A stretch of 64,000 bases of DNA from Micromonospora sp. WMMD882 (GTDB lineage Bacteria; Actinomycetota; Actinomycetes; Mycobacteriales; Micromonosporaceae), in the NCBI RefSeq assembly GCF_027497255.1, contig NZ_CP114903.1, positions 1,922,001-1,986,000 of the forward strand, given 5' to 3'. The notes below the pieces were generated by a model that saw only the letters and a list, made by a program, of their open reading frames with translations, ran no database searches and had not been told where the DNA came from. Below are positions 1 to 8,527 of the stretch, piece by piece. Numbering within the stretch: position 1 is the stretch's first letter; the number at the start of each line of letters is the position of its first letter. Position numbers and translations under genes: made by a program.

Positions 1-189
1 GTCCGGACGCTTGGCGTCGGTGTGCCGACCCTCCCGCCGGAGGAACTCCATCGCCTCCTGGCCGTCGTTGACCACGTCGATGACCTTGTCGACGTCCGAG
101 TCCTCCAGCGCCTCCTCGATCATGAGGACGTCACCGGGATCGTCGTCCACCACCAGGATCCGTACCGGGCCCGACGTGGCTGCGCCCAT
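1..189 (-). CDS. Response regulator receiver protein, 5' part only
   Basis: From an ATG at 189, 63 codons run off the left edge of the window. The protein begins with GPVRILVVDDDPGD, which is the first strand and acidic pocket of a CheY-like receiver. The phospho-acceptor aspartate would lie just outside the window. The segment LRREGRHTDAKRPD is typical of single-domain receivers of the Rcp1/CheY type that serve phytochrome-like or hybrid kinases. No output domain is visible. It points the same way as the STAS gene 69 bases upstream and may belong to the same signalling block. The family is clear; the partner kinase is unknown. Confidence 0.85.
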   Translation of the reverse strand, partial: MGAATSGPVRILVVDDDPGDVLMIEEALEDSDVDKVIDVVNDGQEAMEFLRREGRHTDAKRPD

Positions 190-258
190 GGTTACCTGCC
201 TCTTCCTGATGTGTTACCGGGACCGCACGGTCGAGTGCCGGCGGGAAAATCTAACCGA

Positions 259-603
259 TCACCGACAGGGCTGCGCCGCCGGGTCGACTTCGGGGTCGTG
301 GCGCAGCACCTCGGCCAGGCCGGTGAGCCGCAGCACCCGGTCGACCCGCCCGGACGCGCCGGTGAGACGCAACCAGCCGCCCACGGCGGCGGCGGCGTTG
401 TCGCCCCGGACGAAGGCGGCGATGCCGGTCGAGTCGCAGAACGTCAGCTCGGTCAGGTCGACCAGCAGACGGGACCGTCCGGCGGTGACGAGCCGGTCGA
501 CCGCCGCGGTCAGCTCGGGCGCGGAGCTCAGATCCAGCTCGCCCGAGAGCCGCAGGCAGACCACACCGTCGTCCCGCTCCGCGTGCGTGACGGTGAACGT
601 CAA
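259..603 (-). CDS. STAS-domain anti-sigma factor antagonist
   Basis: A 114-residue single-domain protein. It has the STAS layout: a beta strand LRLSGELDLSSAPEL, then LLVDLTELTFCDSTGIAAF, where the serine of CDSTG is the expected site for phosphorylation by an RsbW/SpoIIAB-type kinase. Such proteins free a sigma factor by binding its anti-sigma factor. The start is taken as TTG at 603 because GAGAGGA lies a few bases before it; the open frame continues much further upstream but without family similarity there. It lies about 130 bases downstream of the cobalamin-binding gene, same strand, so it may be co-transcribed with the phosphatase that could dephosphorylate it. Confidence 0.85.
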   Translation of the reverse strand: MTFTVTHAERDDGVVCLRLSGELDLSSAPELTAAVDRLVTAGRSRLLVDLTELTFCDSTGIAAFVRGDNAAAAVGGWLRLTGASGRVDRVLRLTGLAEVLRHDPEVDPAAQPCR

Positions 604-731
604 GGTTTTCCTCTCGGCCCGCCCAGGAGGGAGGATATTTGCAGTAGAGCAAGTATAAGCAGGGCTCGACCGGAATCCGCCACCTGACCCGACTTCGACC
701 GGTGGACGGTCGCCGCCCGGCCCGGCTTCGA

Positions 732-1766
732 CTACCGGCGTACGGTCACCGCCGGTCGACCCGCGGCGAGGAACCTGCCGGCGCGGGGGAAGTCCCGCAG
801 CGCCCGCGCGAAGTGCTCCAGCGTGTGCGCCACCGACGCGACCGGCACGCCCCGACTGGCCAGGATCGTCGCCAGCCACTCGACGAACTCGGTGAACAGC
901 GCGGCGTCGTCGACGTAGACGGCGGCGGCGAGGAAGTCCAGGAGGTAGCCGAGATCGGCGACGGTCGAATCGAGCTGGGCGGGGGTGTAGTCGGCCACCC
1001 CGGGGAAGCGGCCCCGCAGGTCGACCAACGCCGAGTCGATCAGCTCGGCGCGCCGCCGGAGCAGGCCGGCGTACTCGTCGTCGGCCAGGTGCGCCAGATC
1101 GGCGGCCGGCACCCGGCGCAGCGTCCGCTCGTCGGCGACCAGCTCCGCCGCGGACGGCGCGTCGGGCGCCCAGGCCACGCCCAGTCGCCCGGCCCAGCGG
1201 CCGTCGAGGCCGAACCCCCGGCCACCGACCAGCACCGGCACGTCGGAACGCCGGCACGCCTCGATCATGCGGTGCGCGTGCGGCAGCCGCATCGGCAGCG
1301 CGCACGCCAGCGCGACCGCGTGCGCGTCGTGCCGTTGCAGGTACGAGACCAGGTGCGCGGCGGGCACGCTGGCCCCCAGGAAGGTAACCTGCCAGCCGCG
1401 CAACCGCAGCACCTCGGCCACCAGACGGGCCGGCAACGCGTGCCACTCCCCGTCCATGCAGGCCACCACGATCCGCCCGCGCGTCGGCCGCGGGTTGACG
1501 TACGCCGACACGGCGGCCACCACCCGGTCGCTGATGTGCGTGGCGGCGTGCTCCTGCGCCACGCTCCACTCGTTGCGCGCCCACAGCTCGCCCACCTCGG
1601 CCTGGGCCGGCGCGACCAGGTCGAGCAGGATCGGCTCGGCCGGCACGCCCCGGTCCAGCAGAGCGGTCACCACGTCGACCGCCGCGTACTCGTCGGCCTC
1701 CTCGAGGTGCGACAGGTACGTCGGGAAGACCTCGGTCAGGTCGGCGGTCGGCGCGACGTTGGTCAC
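732..1766 (-). CDS. Stand-alone cobalamin-binding protein with CarH-like photoreceptor motif
   Basis: 344 residues, starting at GTG 1766; the TGA of the phosphatase gene overlaps this start (GTGA), so the two are translationally coupled. Residues about 10-90 form a helical bundle containing W62, nine residues, then E72-H73, the Wx9EH motif known from CarH-type adenosylcobalamin light sensors. Residues about 95-220 are a B12-binding Rossmann domain with E107-x-H109 (ExH in place of DxH) and LRGWQVTFLGASVP. There is no MerR DNA-binding domain. The last 120 residues are helical and resemble sensory globin-like modules of RsbR-type proteins (weak). Inference: a B12 (perhaps light) sensor acting on the coupled SpoIIE phosphatase rather than on DNA. 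Confidence 0.8.
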   Translation of the reverse strand: MTNVAPTADLTEVFPTYLSHLEEADEYAAVDVVTALLDRGVPAEPILLDLVAPAQAEVGELWARNEWSVAQEHAATHISDRVVAAVSAYVNPRPTRGRIVVACMDGEWHALPARLVAEVLRLRGWQVTFLGASVPAAHLVSYLQRHDAHAVALACALPMRLPHAHRMIEACRRSDVPVLVGGRGFGLDGRWAGRLGVAWAPDAPSAAELVADERTLRRVPAADLAHLADDEYAGLLRRRAELIDSALVDLRGRFPGVADYTPAQLDSTVADLGYLLDFLAAAVYVDDAALFTEFVEWLATILASRGVPVASVAHTLEHFARALRDFPRAGRFLAAGRPAVTVRR

Positions 1767-3565
1767 GATCGCGGCGTCCTCGGGTCCCGGTGGCCCGCGC
1801 CGGACGGCTGCGGAGCCGCGGTGGCGGGGGCCAGCTCGGGAACCGCGTGCAGGTGCCGGGGGCCCCGGGCGACCGCGCCGACCGCGCGCAGCGCCAGCAC
1901 CGCGATGTCGTCGTGGTCGCCGTGCGCCAGCCAGTCGCCGGTCACCTGCTCGATCCGCTCGGCCAGGGCCGGCGCGGGCATCCGGTGGCAGCCGCCGATC
2001 GCGTGGACCAGCCGGTCCACCCCGAACAGCTCGTCGCCGCGCCGGCCGCCCCGGGCCTCGGTGACCCCGTCGCTGTAGAGCAGGCAGGTCTCGCCCGGGG
2101 CGAGCCGTACCGTCACCTCGCCGACGCGAGGATCCGGCACCACGCCGATCAGCATGCCGCTGAGCGCCACCGGCTCCACCTCGCCGGAGGCCCGCAGCAC
2201 CAGCGGCGGCAGGTGGCCACCACCGGCCATGGTGAGCGAAAGGCTGCCGTCGCGCTGGGGCCGGACCACGCCGAGCACCATCGTCGCGAAGCGGCCCTGG
2301 CCGTTGGCCAGCGTGGTCTCCAGCAGCGCGTCGTTGAGCAGTCGCAACAGCCGGGCCGGTCGGTACTCGACCCGGTGCAGCGCCTGGAGGCACTGGCGGA
2401 GCTGACCGGTGAACACCGCCGCCTCGACGCCCTTGCCGGAGACGTCGCCGAGGTAGAACAGGGAGCCGCCGTCGGGCAGCGGGTGCGAGCCGTAGAAGTC
2501 GCCGCCGATGCGCAGCCCCGCCTGGGCCGGGCGGTAGGCGGTGCCCCACTGCAACCCGGCCACCTCGGTCGGCTCGACCGGCAGCAGACTGGCCTGGAGG
2601 GTGTCGGCGACCTCGGCCTGGTCGCGGTAGAGCCCGGCGGAGGTGAGCGCCGCGCCGGCCCGGGAGGCGAACGCGTGGAGCAGCCCCACGTCGGCCTCGT
2701 CGTACGGGCGGGTCGCCCGGCGGGCCACGAACAGCACCCCGGCGGGCGTGCCCCGACCGGGCAACGGCACGAGCCGGGCGCAGACGTCGGGCAGGGCCAA
2801 CCCGGGCAGCCAGCCCGCCTCGGCGGCCTGGTCGACCAGCCAGTCCACCGCGTGCGGCTCGGTCCCGGCCAGCCCCTCCTCGATCGCGGGCGGCAGGTCG
2901 GGGACGCCGAGCACGCCGCTGTCGACCGAGGGCATGTCGTCGTCCACCCGGACCGCCCGCCACCAGCGGACCCGGCCGACGCGCGGGGCGACCACCAGCA
3001 CGGCCACGTCGCCCAGCGTGGGCACCGCCAACCGGACGGTGGCCGTGGCCGCCCGGTCCGGGTGCAGCGGGTTGCCCAGCTTCTCGCCGGTGGCGGCCAG
3101 GAACGCCGAGCGGGCCCGCTCGGCGAGCAGGGCGTCCGCCCGGCTGACGCTCTCGGTGACGTCCTCGACGTACCAGCAGCACCGGCGCCGGGACAGCGGC
3201 ACCCGGCGGACCCGCAGCCGGCGGCCGTGGTGACCGAGATCGACCGGGTCGGGCGACGTGCCGAGGCCGGCCACGCCGGAGGCGGCCAGCAGCTCGCCCA
3301 GGGTGACCTCGGGGAGCAGCCGCTCGGCGACGGGGCTCAGGTGCCGCACCACGCCGTCGGCGTCGCAGACGACGAAGCCCTCCCGGAAGTGCTCGACGAC
3401 CTCGGACCAGTCGGGCCCGATCGGGGCGCGGTCCGGAGCCAGGGGCGGCAGGGGCTGCGCAGGGCGGGGCGGGGCGTCGGCGGACCACGCCGGAGGCCGG
3501 GTGGCATTCGGCGTGGAGATCCGTCCGTCGCCCGGGTCCCATTCCCTGACGTCGGCAGCAGTCAC
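1763..3565 (-). CDS. PAS/GAF-SpoIIE protein serine phosphatase
   Basis: 600 residues from a GTG at 3565. Residues about 52-140 are PAS-like (DWSEVVEHFREGFVVCDADG), 150-315 are GAF-like, and 325-575 form a PP2C/SpoIIE phosphatase with the metal-binding signatures GGDFYG (about 354), GDVSGKG (about 373), LYSDGVTEAR and HDDIAVLAL. Enzymes of this class remove phosphate from STAS proteins and so switch a sigma factor on. Three STAS genes lie close by (259, 3757, 4175), and the gene is coupled to the cobalamin-binding gene, which probably supplies a signal. No membrane segment is present. Family call is secure; the signal and target are inferred. Confidence 0.93.
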   Translation of the reverse strand: MTAADVREWDPGDGRISTPNATRPPAWSADAPPRPAQPLPPLAPDRAPIGPDWSEVVEHFREGFVVCDADGVVRHLSPVAERLLPEVTLGELLAASGVAGLGTSPDPVDLGHHGRRLRVRRVPLSRRRCCWYVEDVTESVSRADALLAERARSAFLAATGEKLGNPLHPDRAATATVRLAVPTLGDVAVLVVAPRVGRVRWWRAVRVDDDMPSVDSGVLGVPDLPPAIEEGLAGTEPHAVDWLVDQAAEAGWLPGLALPDVCARLVPLPGRGTPAGVLFVARRATRPYDEADVGLLHAFASRAGAALTSAGLYRDQAEVADTLQASLLPVEPTEVAGLQWGTAYRPAQAGLRIGGDFYGSHPLPDGGSLFYLGDVSGKGVEAAVFTGQLRQCLQALHRVEYRPARLLRLLNDALLETTLANGQGRFATMVLGVVRPQRDGSLSLTMAGGGHLPPLVLRASGEVEPVALSGMLIGVVPDPRVGEVTVRLAPGETCLLYSDGVTEARGGRRGDELFGVDRLVHAIGGCHRMPAPALAERIEQVTGDWLAHGDHDDIAVLALRAVGAVARGPRHLHAVPELAPATAAPQPSGAGHRDPRTPRS

Positions 3566-3756
3566 CAGCTAAGCCCCACTCCTTCTCGCACCCTCGGTCC
3601 GCGTGACGCGGCGTATGTGATCCAATCTCCTCGCCCCAGCCTACGCCGGTATGCCGGCGACGCCACCCGGGCCGATTCGGCGTACCGGGCGGAAGGGCCC
3701 CAGAGTTGTTACGATTCCGGGAAACTGCCCGATCGGCAGCCCTGCGGAGAGGCGTG

Positions 3757-4140
3757 ATGGTGGTGCCCCAGCGGAGGAAGCCAGAATCGACACCCCTGAC
3801 CTTGTCGATCGATGAATCCGACGCTCTGACACCCCTGGTCACCGTGCGGGGCGACCTCGACTTCACCACCGCCGCGCCGCTGCGCGCCGCGCTCGACCGG
3901 CTGCTCGCCACCCGACCGCCGGCCATCGTGCTGGACTTCGGGGGCCTGCTCTTCATCGACAGCACCGGCCTGGCGGTCATCGTGCACGCCTGGCGCGAGG
4001 GCCACCAGAGCGGCACCCTGATCCGGCTCCGCGACACCCCCCGTTTCCTGGACACCATCCTCGACATCACCGGGGTCAACGGCCTGCTCTCCCGCCCGCC
4101 GCGGGACGAACGCCACGACCGGCCCGCCGCCACCGCCTAG
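3757..4140 (+). CDS. STAS-domain anti-sigma factor antagonist
   Basis: 127 residues. It shows VTVRGDLDFTTAAPLRAAL followed by IVLDFGGLLFIDSTGLAVIV, with the IDSTG serine expected to be the regulatory phosphorylation site. ATG 3757 is chosen because GGAG at 3746 gives a normal spacing; GTG 3754 would be too close and upstream codons have no similarity. It is divergent from the SpoIIE phosphatase gene, sharing a 190-base intergenic region, which suits a substrate-phosphatase pair. The C-terminal tail is basic and alanine-rich. Confidence 0.85.
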   Translation: MVVPQRRKPESTPLTLSIDESDALTPLVTVRGDLDFTTAAPLRAALDRLLATRPPAIVLDFGGLLFIDSTGLAVIVHAWREGHQSGTLIRLRDTPRFLDTILDITGVNGLLSRPPRDERHDRPAATA

Positions 4141-4174
4141 CCCGCGCGTTTCCGGCAGGGCGCCGGCTGGGAAC

Positions 4175-4540
4175 ATGGAGCACATGCCACGTCAGTTGTT
4201 GACCATCGAGGTGAACCGGGTCTCGGCCCGGCACGCCCGGCTGCGGCTGACGGGCGAGATCGACTTCGACACCGCGCCGGACCTCGTCCGGGCGGCCGGC
4301 CGGGCCCTGGCCGAGGGGTACGACGACCTCACGGTCGACCTCGCCGGCGTCACCCTCTGTGACTCCTCGGGGCTGAGCGCGTTCCTGGTCATCCACCGTA
4401 GCGGCGTCCGTTCCGTCCGACTCGTCGGCATCAACGACCGGGTCCAGCAGTTGCTGGCGCGCACCGGGCTGGCCGAGCTGCTGACCACCGCCCGCACCGT
4501 CGACCGTCCCGCCGACGACGAGGCCCGCGAGGTCGGCTGA
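4175..4540 (+). CDS. STAS-domain anti-sigma factor antagonist
   Basis: 121 residues, 34 bases behind the previous STAS gene and probably in its transcript. The core is LRLTGEIDFDTAPDLV and LTVDLAGVTLCDSSGLSAFL; the CDSSG motif carries the likely phosphorylated serine. The start is either ATG 4175 (given) or ATG 4184, which has GGAG three bases before it; neither has ideal spacing. Having three STAS paralogues around one phosphatase suggests either separate anti-sigma targets or graded competition for one. Confidence 0.85.
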   Translation: MEHMPRQLLTIEVNRVSARHARLRLTGEIDFDTAPDLVRAAGRALAEGYDDLTVDLAGVTLCDSSGLSAFLVIHRSGVRSVRLVGINDRVQQLLARTGLAELLTTARTVDRPADDEAREVG

Positions 4541-4645
4541 CACCCCGGCCGTTCGGCCCGCCCCGTCGGCCGCCCGGGATCACGACCGGCGGCGGTGCCG
4601 CGGGTACGGCGCCAACGGTCAGCCGGGCGGCCGGCCGGGTCCGGC

Positions 4646-4990
4646 TCACGGGGTGGCTAGCGGTTGCCGGGACGCCGCGCGCCGGGGCGCGGCGTCCGGC
4701 GACGGACCGGACGCCCCCGACGCCAGCTCCGAGTCGGGCGCCACGTCGTCCGGTTGCCCGGTCTCCGGGGCGTGGAAGAGGTACCGGACGAACTCCGTGC
4801 CGGCGGCCGTGTCGTCCGACCCGGGCCACTGCCCCACGCAGTCGACCCCGATCACCTCACGGCCGACGCCGTCGGCCTCCTCGACCAGCGCCCAGACGGT
4901 CACCGGGTAACAGCAGGTGTCGTCCGGCGCGAGTTGCCAGCGGGCGTACCAGCCCGGCCGGGCGGGCACGATCTCGACGATCCGCTTCAT
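4646..4990 (-). CDS. Conserved-type hypothetical protein
   Basis: 114 residues, not recognised. The first 75 residues are rich in aromatic residues and predicted strands (IVEIVPARPGWYARWQL, then CCYPVTVWALVEEAD and VIGVDCVGQWPG). The last 35 residues are a low-complexity Ala/Pro/Ser tail. No signal peptide, membrane segment or metal motif apart from a CC pair is seen. The start ATG at 4990 is preceded by GGGAAGG on the minus strand. It stands alone between the STAS genes and a divergent DUF2267 gene. Codon use is normal for the window, so it is probably a real cytoplasmic protein. Confidence 0.65.
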   Translation of the reverse strand: MKRIVEIVPARPGWYARWQLAPDDTCCYPVTVWALVEEADGVGREVIGVDCVGQWPGSDDTAAGTEFVRYLFHAPETGQPDDVAPDSELASGASGPSPDAAPRRAASRQPLATP

Positions 4991-5175
4991 GACGACCTTC
5001 CCTTACGCATGCCTCGGAAGACGTGCCGGTCCGCTGCCGATCATGCGCCCCGGCAGGGTGAGCGCCCCTCACCCCGGCGGCATGAAGCCCCGACGCCGGC
5101 CCGCCACCGGTTTCGGCACGGTGCGGGCCGGGAAGCCGGCGGGCGCGAGCACCACGGAGCAGGGGAGGTCGACGG

Positions 5176-5832
5176 ATGAGAAAGCAGATGGAGGGCGACA
5201 ACCAGCGGCGGCGTGCCCTGGCCCGCCAGTCCCGCGAACGCGGTCGGCAGCCCAGCGGCGACGGGGCCACCCTCGGCGCGAGCAAGCAGCTCACCCACCT
5301 GGACCGGGGCAGACGGGCCGGACCGCCGCCCGCCGGGGTGCACAAGCCGGACAGCGCCCGGGGCGGACCCGCTCCCCCGCCGGCCGGCCGGCCCACCGTC
5401 CAGCGGCCCGGACCGCGTCCGGGCGGCACGCCCCCGGGGACCACCGGCAGCGGGTACCGGGAGCTGGTCGACGCCGTCGCCCGCCGGGCCGGGGTGGACT
5501 TCCGCGAAGCCAAGGTCGGCGCGGAGGCGACCGTGCTGGTCCTGGCCCGCGCGTTGGACGAGGCCGACCGGCAGCGGCTGCTGCGCGCCGTCCCGATGTC
5601 GCTGCACGACGTGACCCCGGTGGACGGGATCGCCCGCCGCCGGGACCTGCCCGGTTTCCTCGCCGAGGTCGCCCGGATCAGTGGCCGTACCCCGGAACAG
5701 GCCCGCTACCAGGCGGAGGCCACCCTCGCCGCGTTGGCCGGGTGGGACGGCGACCTGGTGGCGCGGTTGCGCGTACCGGAGGATCTGCGGGATCTGCTCG
5801 CGCCGCCGGGGGCCGGCGGCGGCGCGGGCTGA
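5176..5832 (+). CDS. DUF2267 protein with disordered basic N-terminus
   Basis: 218 residues; ATG 5176 follows GGGGAGG with a seven-base gap. Residues 1-95 are rich in Arg, Gly and Pro and look disordered. Residues about 97-210 are a DUF2267 domain (YRELVDAVARRAGVDFREA, ALDEADRQRLLRAVP, LAGWDGDLVARLRVPEDLRDL). The domain is helical and has no established biochemical function. A second, shorter DUF2267 protein lies at 15413-15823, and the two differ mainly by this extension. The basic tail could bind nucleic acid, but that is a guess from composition only. Confidence 0.75.
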   Translation: MRKQMEGDNQRRRALARQSRERGRQPSGDGATLGASKQLTHLDRGRRAGPPPAGVHKPDSARGGPAPPPAGRPTVQRPGPRPGGTPPGTTGSGYRELVDAVARRAGVDFREAKVGAEATVLVLARALDEADRQRLLRAVPMSLHDVTPVDGIARRRDLPGFLAEVARISGRTPEQARYQAEATLAALAGWDGDLVARLRVPEDLRDLLAPPGAGGGAG

Positions 5833-5870
5833 CCCGACGACGCCGCCCGTCCGGGTCGGACGCCCGTCGC

Positions 5871-5947
5871 GGCCGGGCGGCGGTGGCGGTCGGGCGGCGG
5901 CGGCCGGGCGGCAGCGGTGGCGGCGGTCAGGGCGCGGCGGCGGTGGG
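5871..5947 (+). repeat. GGCGG-rich low-complexity tract
   Basis: A run of closely spaced GGCGG and CGGGCGG units lies just before the spermidine-synthase-like gene. With at least eight G-runs on the plus strand it could form G-quadruplexes in DNA or in the leader RNA. No regular repeat period is evident, so it may only reflect high GC. Confidence 0.35.
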
Positions 5948-5961
5948 CTACCGTGCCGGGC

Positions 5962-6750
5962 ATGGACAGGACGGCCGACGGCCCGACGCTGGTGGTCGAC
6001 CCGGCCCGCCGGACCGGGCGCACCCTGCTCGCGGCCGGCGTCGAGCAGTCCTACGTGGACGTCGCCGACCCGACCCACCTACGGTTCGAGTACGTCCGGC
6101 GGATGGCGGCGCTGCTCGACCTGGCCGCGCCGCCCGGCGCGCCGCTGCGGGCGCTGCACCTCGGCGGCGGCGCGCTGACCCTGCCCCGCTACCTGGCCGC
6201 CACCCGGCCCGGGTCGCCGCAGCACGTGGTGGAACGCGACGCCGCCCTGCTGGACCTGGTGACGCGGGAGCTGCCCCCACCGCCGGGGATCCGGCTGGAG
6301 GTGGCCGACGCGCGGGCGGCGCTGACCGGCCCGCCGGCCGGCGGGTACGACGTGGTGCTCGCCGACGTCTACTCCGGCGCGCGGATGCCGACGCACGTAC
6401 GCAGCGTCGAGTTCGCCGCGGCGGTGGCCCGCGTCCTCGCCCCGGACGGGCTCTACCTGGTCAACCTGACCGACCTGCCACCGTTGGTCTTCTCCCGGGC
6501 GCAGACGGCCACCCTGGGCGTGGTCTTCGCCGACGTCTGCCTGGTCGCCGACCGGCGGATGCTCGGCGGCCGGCGGTACGGCAACCTGGTGCTGGCCGCC
6601 GCGCGCCGACCCGACCGGCTGCCGGTCCGCCCGCTCGCCGCCCGGGTGGCCCGGGATCCGCTGCCCGGCGTGGTGCTGCACGGCCCCACCCTGGTCGGCT
6701 TCACCGGCGGCGCCGCCCCCACCACCGACGCCGACCTGGGCGTCGGCTGA
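5962..6750 (+). CDS. Spermidine synthase-like (aminopropyltransferase-fold) protein
   Basis: 262 residues from ATG 5962. It has a class I Rossmann core: LRALHLGGGALTLPRYLA (the SAM/decarboxy-SAM loop), an acidic residue after strand 2 (HVVERD), and YDVVLADVYSGARMP followed by LAPDGLYLVNLTD. This is the pattern of actinobacterial soluble 'fused MFS/spermidine synthase' relatives that lack the transporter half. The canonical aspartate pair of true polyamine synthases is only partly kept, so polyamine synthesis should not be assumed. It stands alone; the convergent NDH-2 gene follows. Confidence 0.75.
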   Translation: MDRTADGPTLVVDPARRTGRTLLAAGVEQSYVDVADPTHLRFEYVRRMAALLDLAAPPGAPLRALHLGGGALTLPRYLAATRPGSPQHVVERDAALLDLVTRELPPPPGIRLEVADARAALTGPPAGGYDVVLADVYSGARMPTHVRSVEFAAAVARVLAPDGLYLVNLTDLPPLVFSRAQTATLGVVFADVCLVADRRMLGGRRYGNLVLAAARRPDRLPVRPLAARVARDPLPGVVLHGPTLVGFTGGAAPTTDADLGVG

Positions 6751-6869
6751 GGCCCCGGCGACGACCCCGCGCGTCCTCCCACCCTGCCGCGCCGCCACCT
6801 GGACGTTTCCTCCCCCGTGGCCGGGTGGGCGCGCCGGGCAGCCGCCCACGACGCCGGAAGGGCCCCTGA

Positions 6870-8180
6870 TCACACCGTGGAGGAGTGCCGGGTCGGGATC
6901 TCCGGGGAGGCGCTCTCCAGCGGCACCGCGTTGGCGGGCACCAGGCCGAGCTGCACGGCCGGGCGGGGCAGCGCCGCGTCGAGCAGCCAGTCCGCGCTCA
7001 CCCGGGCCCGGTTGCCGGGCATGGCGAGCAGGTGGTAGCCCCGGGTCACCACCTTGGCGGGCAGCCCGGCCAGCGAGACCTTCAACGGGTTCGCCGCCGC
7101 GTCCCGGCCGCCGAGGTCGACCACCCAACCCAGGTCGTGGTGCCGGTACGGCTTGCGCCGACCCTGCCCGTACGACGCGGCGATGTTGTGCGCCACCAGC
7201 TTGCCCTGGCGTTGGGCGTGCTGGGCGGTCATCGCGCAGATGCCTCCGGGTCGGGTCAGGTCGGGCACGGCGGCGGCGTCGCCGCAGGCGTACACCTCGG
7301 GGAACCCGGGGACGGTCAGGTACTCGTCGACGACCAGCCGGCCCTTCTCGGTGCGCAGCCCCAGCTCGGCCACGAACGGGTCGGGGCGTACCCCGACGCA
7401 CCAGACCAGCGTGCAGGTGGGCACGTGGTCGCCGTCGGTGAGCGTCACCCCGTCGGCGGTGGCCTCGGCGACCGAGGTGCCCATCCGGACGTCGACGCCC
7501 CGCCGGTCGAGCACCCGTTGGGCCGTCTCGGACATCCGCCGGTCCAGCTCGGGCAGCACCCGGGGGGCGACGTCGAGCAGCAGCCACCGGGGTCGGACGG
7601 TCAGCCGGGGGCGCTGGGCGGCCAGCTCGTCGGTGAACAACTGGCCGTGCGCGGCCACCTCGGTGCCGGTGTAGCCGGCGCCCACCACGACGAACGTCGA
7701 CCGGGCCTGCTGCTCGGCCGGGTCGGTGGCCTGTTCGGCCCGTTCGATCTGCCGGATCACGTGGTCGTGCAGGTAGAGCGCCTCGGGCAGGCCACGGAAG
7801 CCGTGGGCGTACTCGGTGACGCCGGGGATGGGCAGCAGCTTGTTGACGCTGCCCACGGCGAGGACCAGCCGGTCGTACGCCAGCCGGCCGCGGTCCCCCT
7901 CCGCCTGGGTGAAGCCGACCCAGCGGTTCTGCAGGTCCACCCGGTCGGCTTCGCCGATCACCACCCGTACGCCGTCGAGGGTGCCGGTGAGCGGCACGGA
8001 GACCCGTTTCGGCTCCACCACCCCGGCCGCCACCTCGGGCAGCAGCGGCAGGTAGAGGAAGTAGTCGGTCGAGTTCAGCAGCACGATCTCGGCCCGGCCA
8101 CGGGCCAGTCGGGCCAGGTTCTTCGCCGCGTGGTACCCGGCGAAACCGGCGCCCACGATCAGCACACGAGGTGTGGTCAT
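6870..8180 (-). CDS. Type II NADH dehydrogenase (NDH-2), FAD-dependent
   Basis: 436 residues; ATG 8180 with GGAAGGG upstream. It has two dinucleotide-binding folds: VLIVGAGFAGYHAAKNLARL at the N-terminus for FAD and STFVVVGAGYTGTEVA near residue 170 for NADH, plus the second FAD contact VYACGDAAAVPDL. The motif TAQHAQRQGKLVAHNI and a C-terminal hydrophobic/amphipathic region fit membrane-associated NDH-2 enzymes, which pass electrons from NADH to menaquinone without pumping protons. Length is normal. It is monocistronic and divergent from the glycosyltransferase gene. Confidence 0.92.
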   Translation of the reverse strand: MTTPRVLIVGAGFAGYHAAKNLARLARGRAEIVLLNSTDYFLYLPLLPEVAAGVVEPKRVSVPLTGTLDGVRVVIGEADRVDLQNRWVGFTQAEGDRGRLAYDRLVLAVGSVNKLLPIPGVTEYAHGFRGLPEALYLHDHVIRQIERAEQATDPAEQQARSTFVVVGAGYTGTEVAAHGQLFTDELAAQRPRLTVRPRWLLLDVAPRVLPELDRRMSETAQRVLDRRGVDVRMGTSVAEATADGVTLTDGDHVPTCTLVWCVGVRPDPFVAELGLRTEKGRLVVDEYLTVPGFPEVYACGDAAAVPDLTRPGGICAMTAQHAQRQGKLVAHNIAASYGQGRRKPYRHHDLGWVVDLGGRDAAANPLKVSLAGLPAKVVTRGYHLLAMPGNRARVSADWLLDAALPRPAVQLGLVPANAVPLESASPEIPTRHSSTV

Positions 8181-8527
8181 GCCCGCTGCCCTTCCCGCTA
8201 CCTGGACGGGCAAACGTGGCCGGTCAGACACCGAGGCGTGCGGCCGGACGGAAGGCGCGCCGGCCGGGGCGTCACCGGATGGTCGTCCAGCGGTCATCGG
8301 CACGTCGCGCGCCGGTCAACCGTACCGGCCATCGTCGCCCCCAGGTGCGGCCCGGGGTCGACGCCGCTCGGCGCCTCCGTCGCCGAGGAGCGACCCGCGC
8401 GACGGCTTTGAGCTGCGAGAAGCTTGAACCGGAACGCCTGGCGGGGCATCCTCGACGCAGGACCGAACAGCGTCCGCCCCTCACCGCCCCGGCCAACGAC
8501 CGCCTCGGCGTCAGAAGGAGCGCGACC
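8181..8527. other. Intergenic region between divergent NDH-2 and glycosyltransferase genes
   Basis: 346 bases that must carry both promoters. Apart from the glycosyltransferase ribosome site AGAAGGAG at 8513-8520, no clear -10/-35 pair or dyad symmetry was recognised. No gene-like frame with family similarity is present. Confidence 0.5.

Noticed and set aside
1790..3757. A plus-strand open frame of about 650 codons opposite the SpoIIE phosphatase gene
   Set aside because: Gln/Gly/Arg-rich translation with no domain similarity; it is a GC shadow.
732..4133. A continuous minus-strand frame of 1133 codons
   Set aside because: Only the segment after GTG 1766 is a recognisable protein; the rest is antisense or out of frame with the phosphatase and STAS genes.
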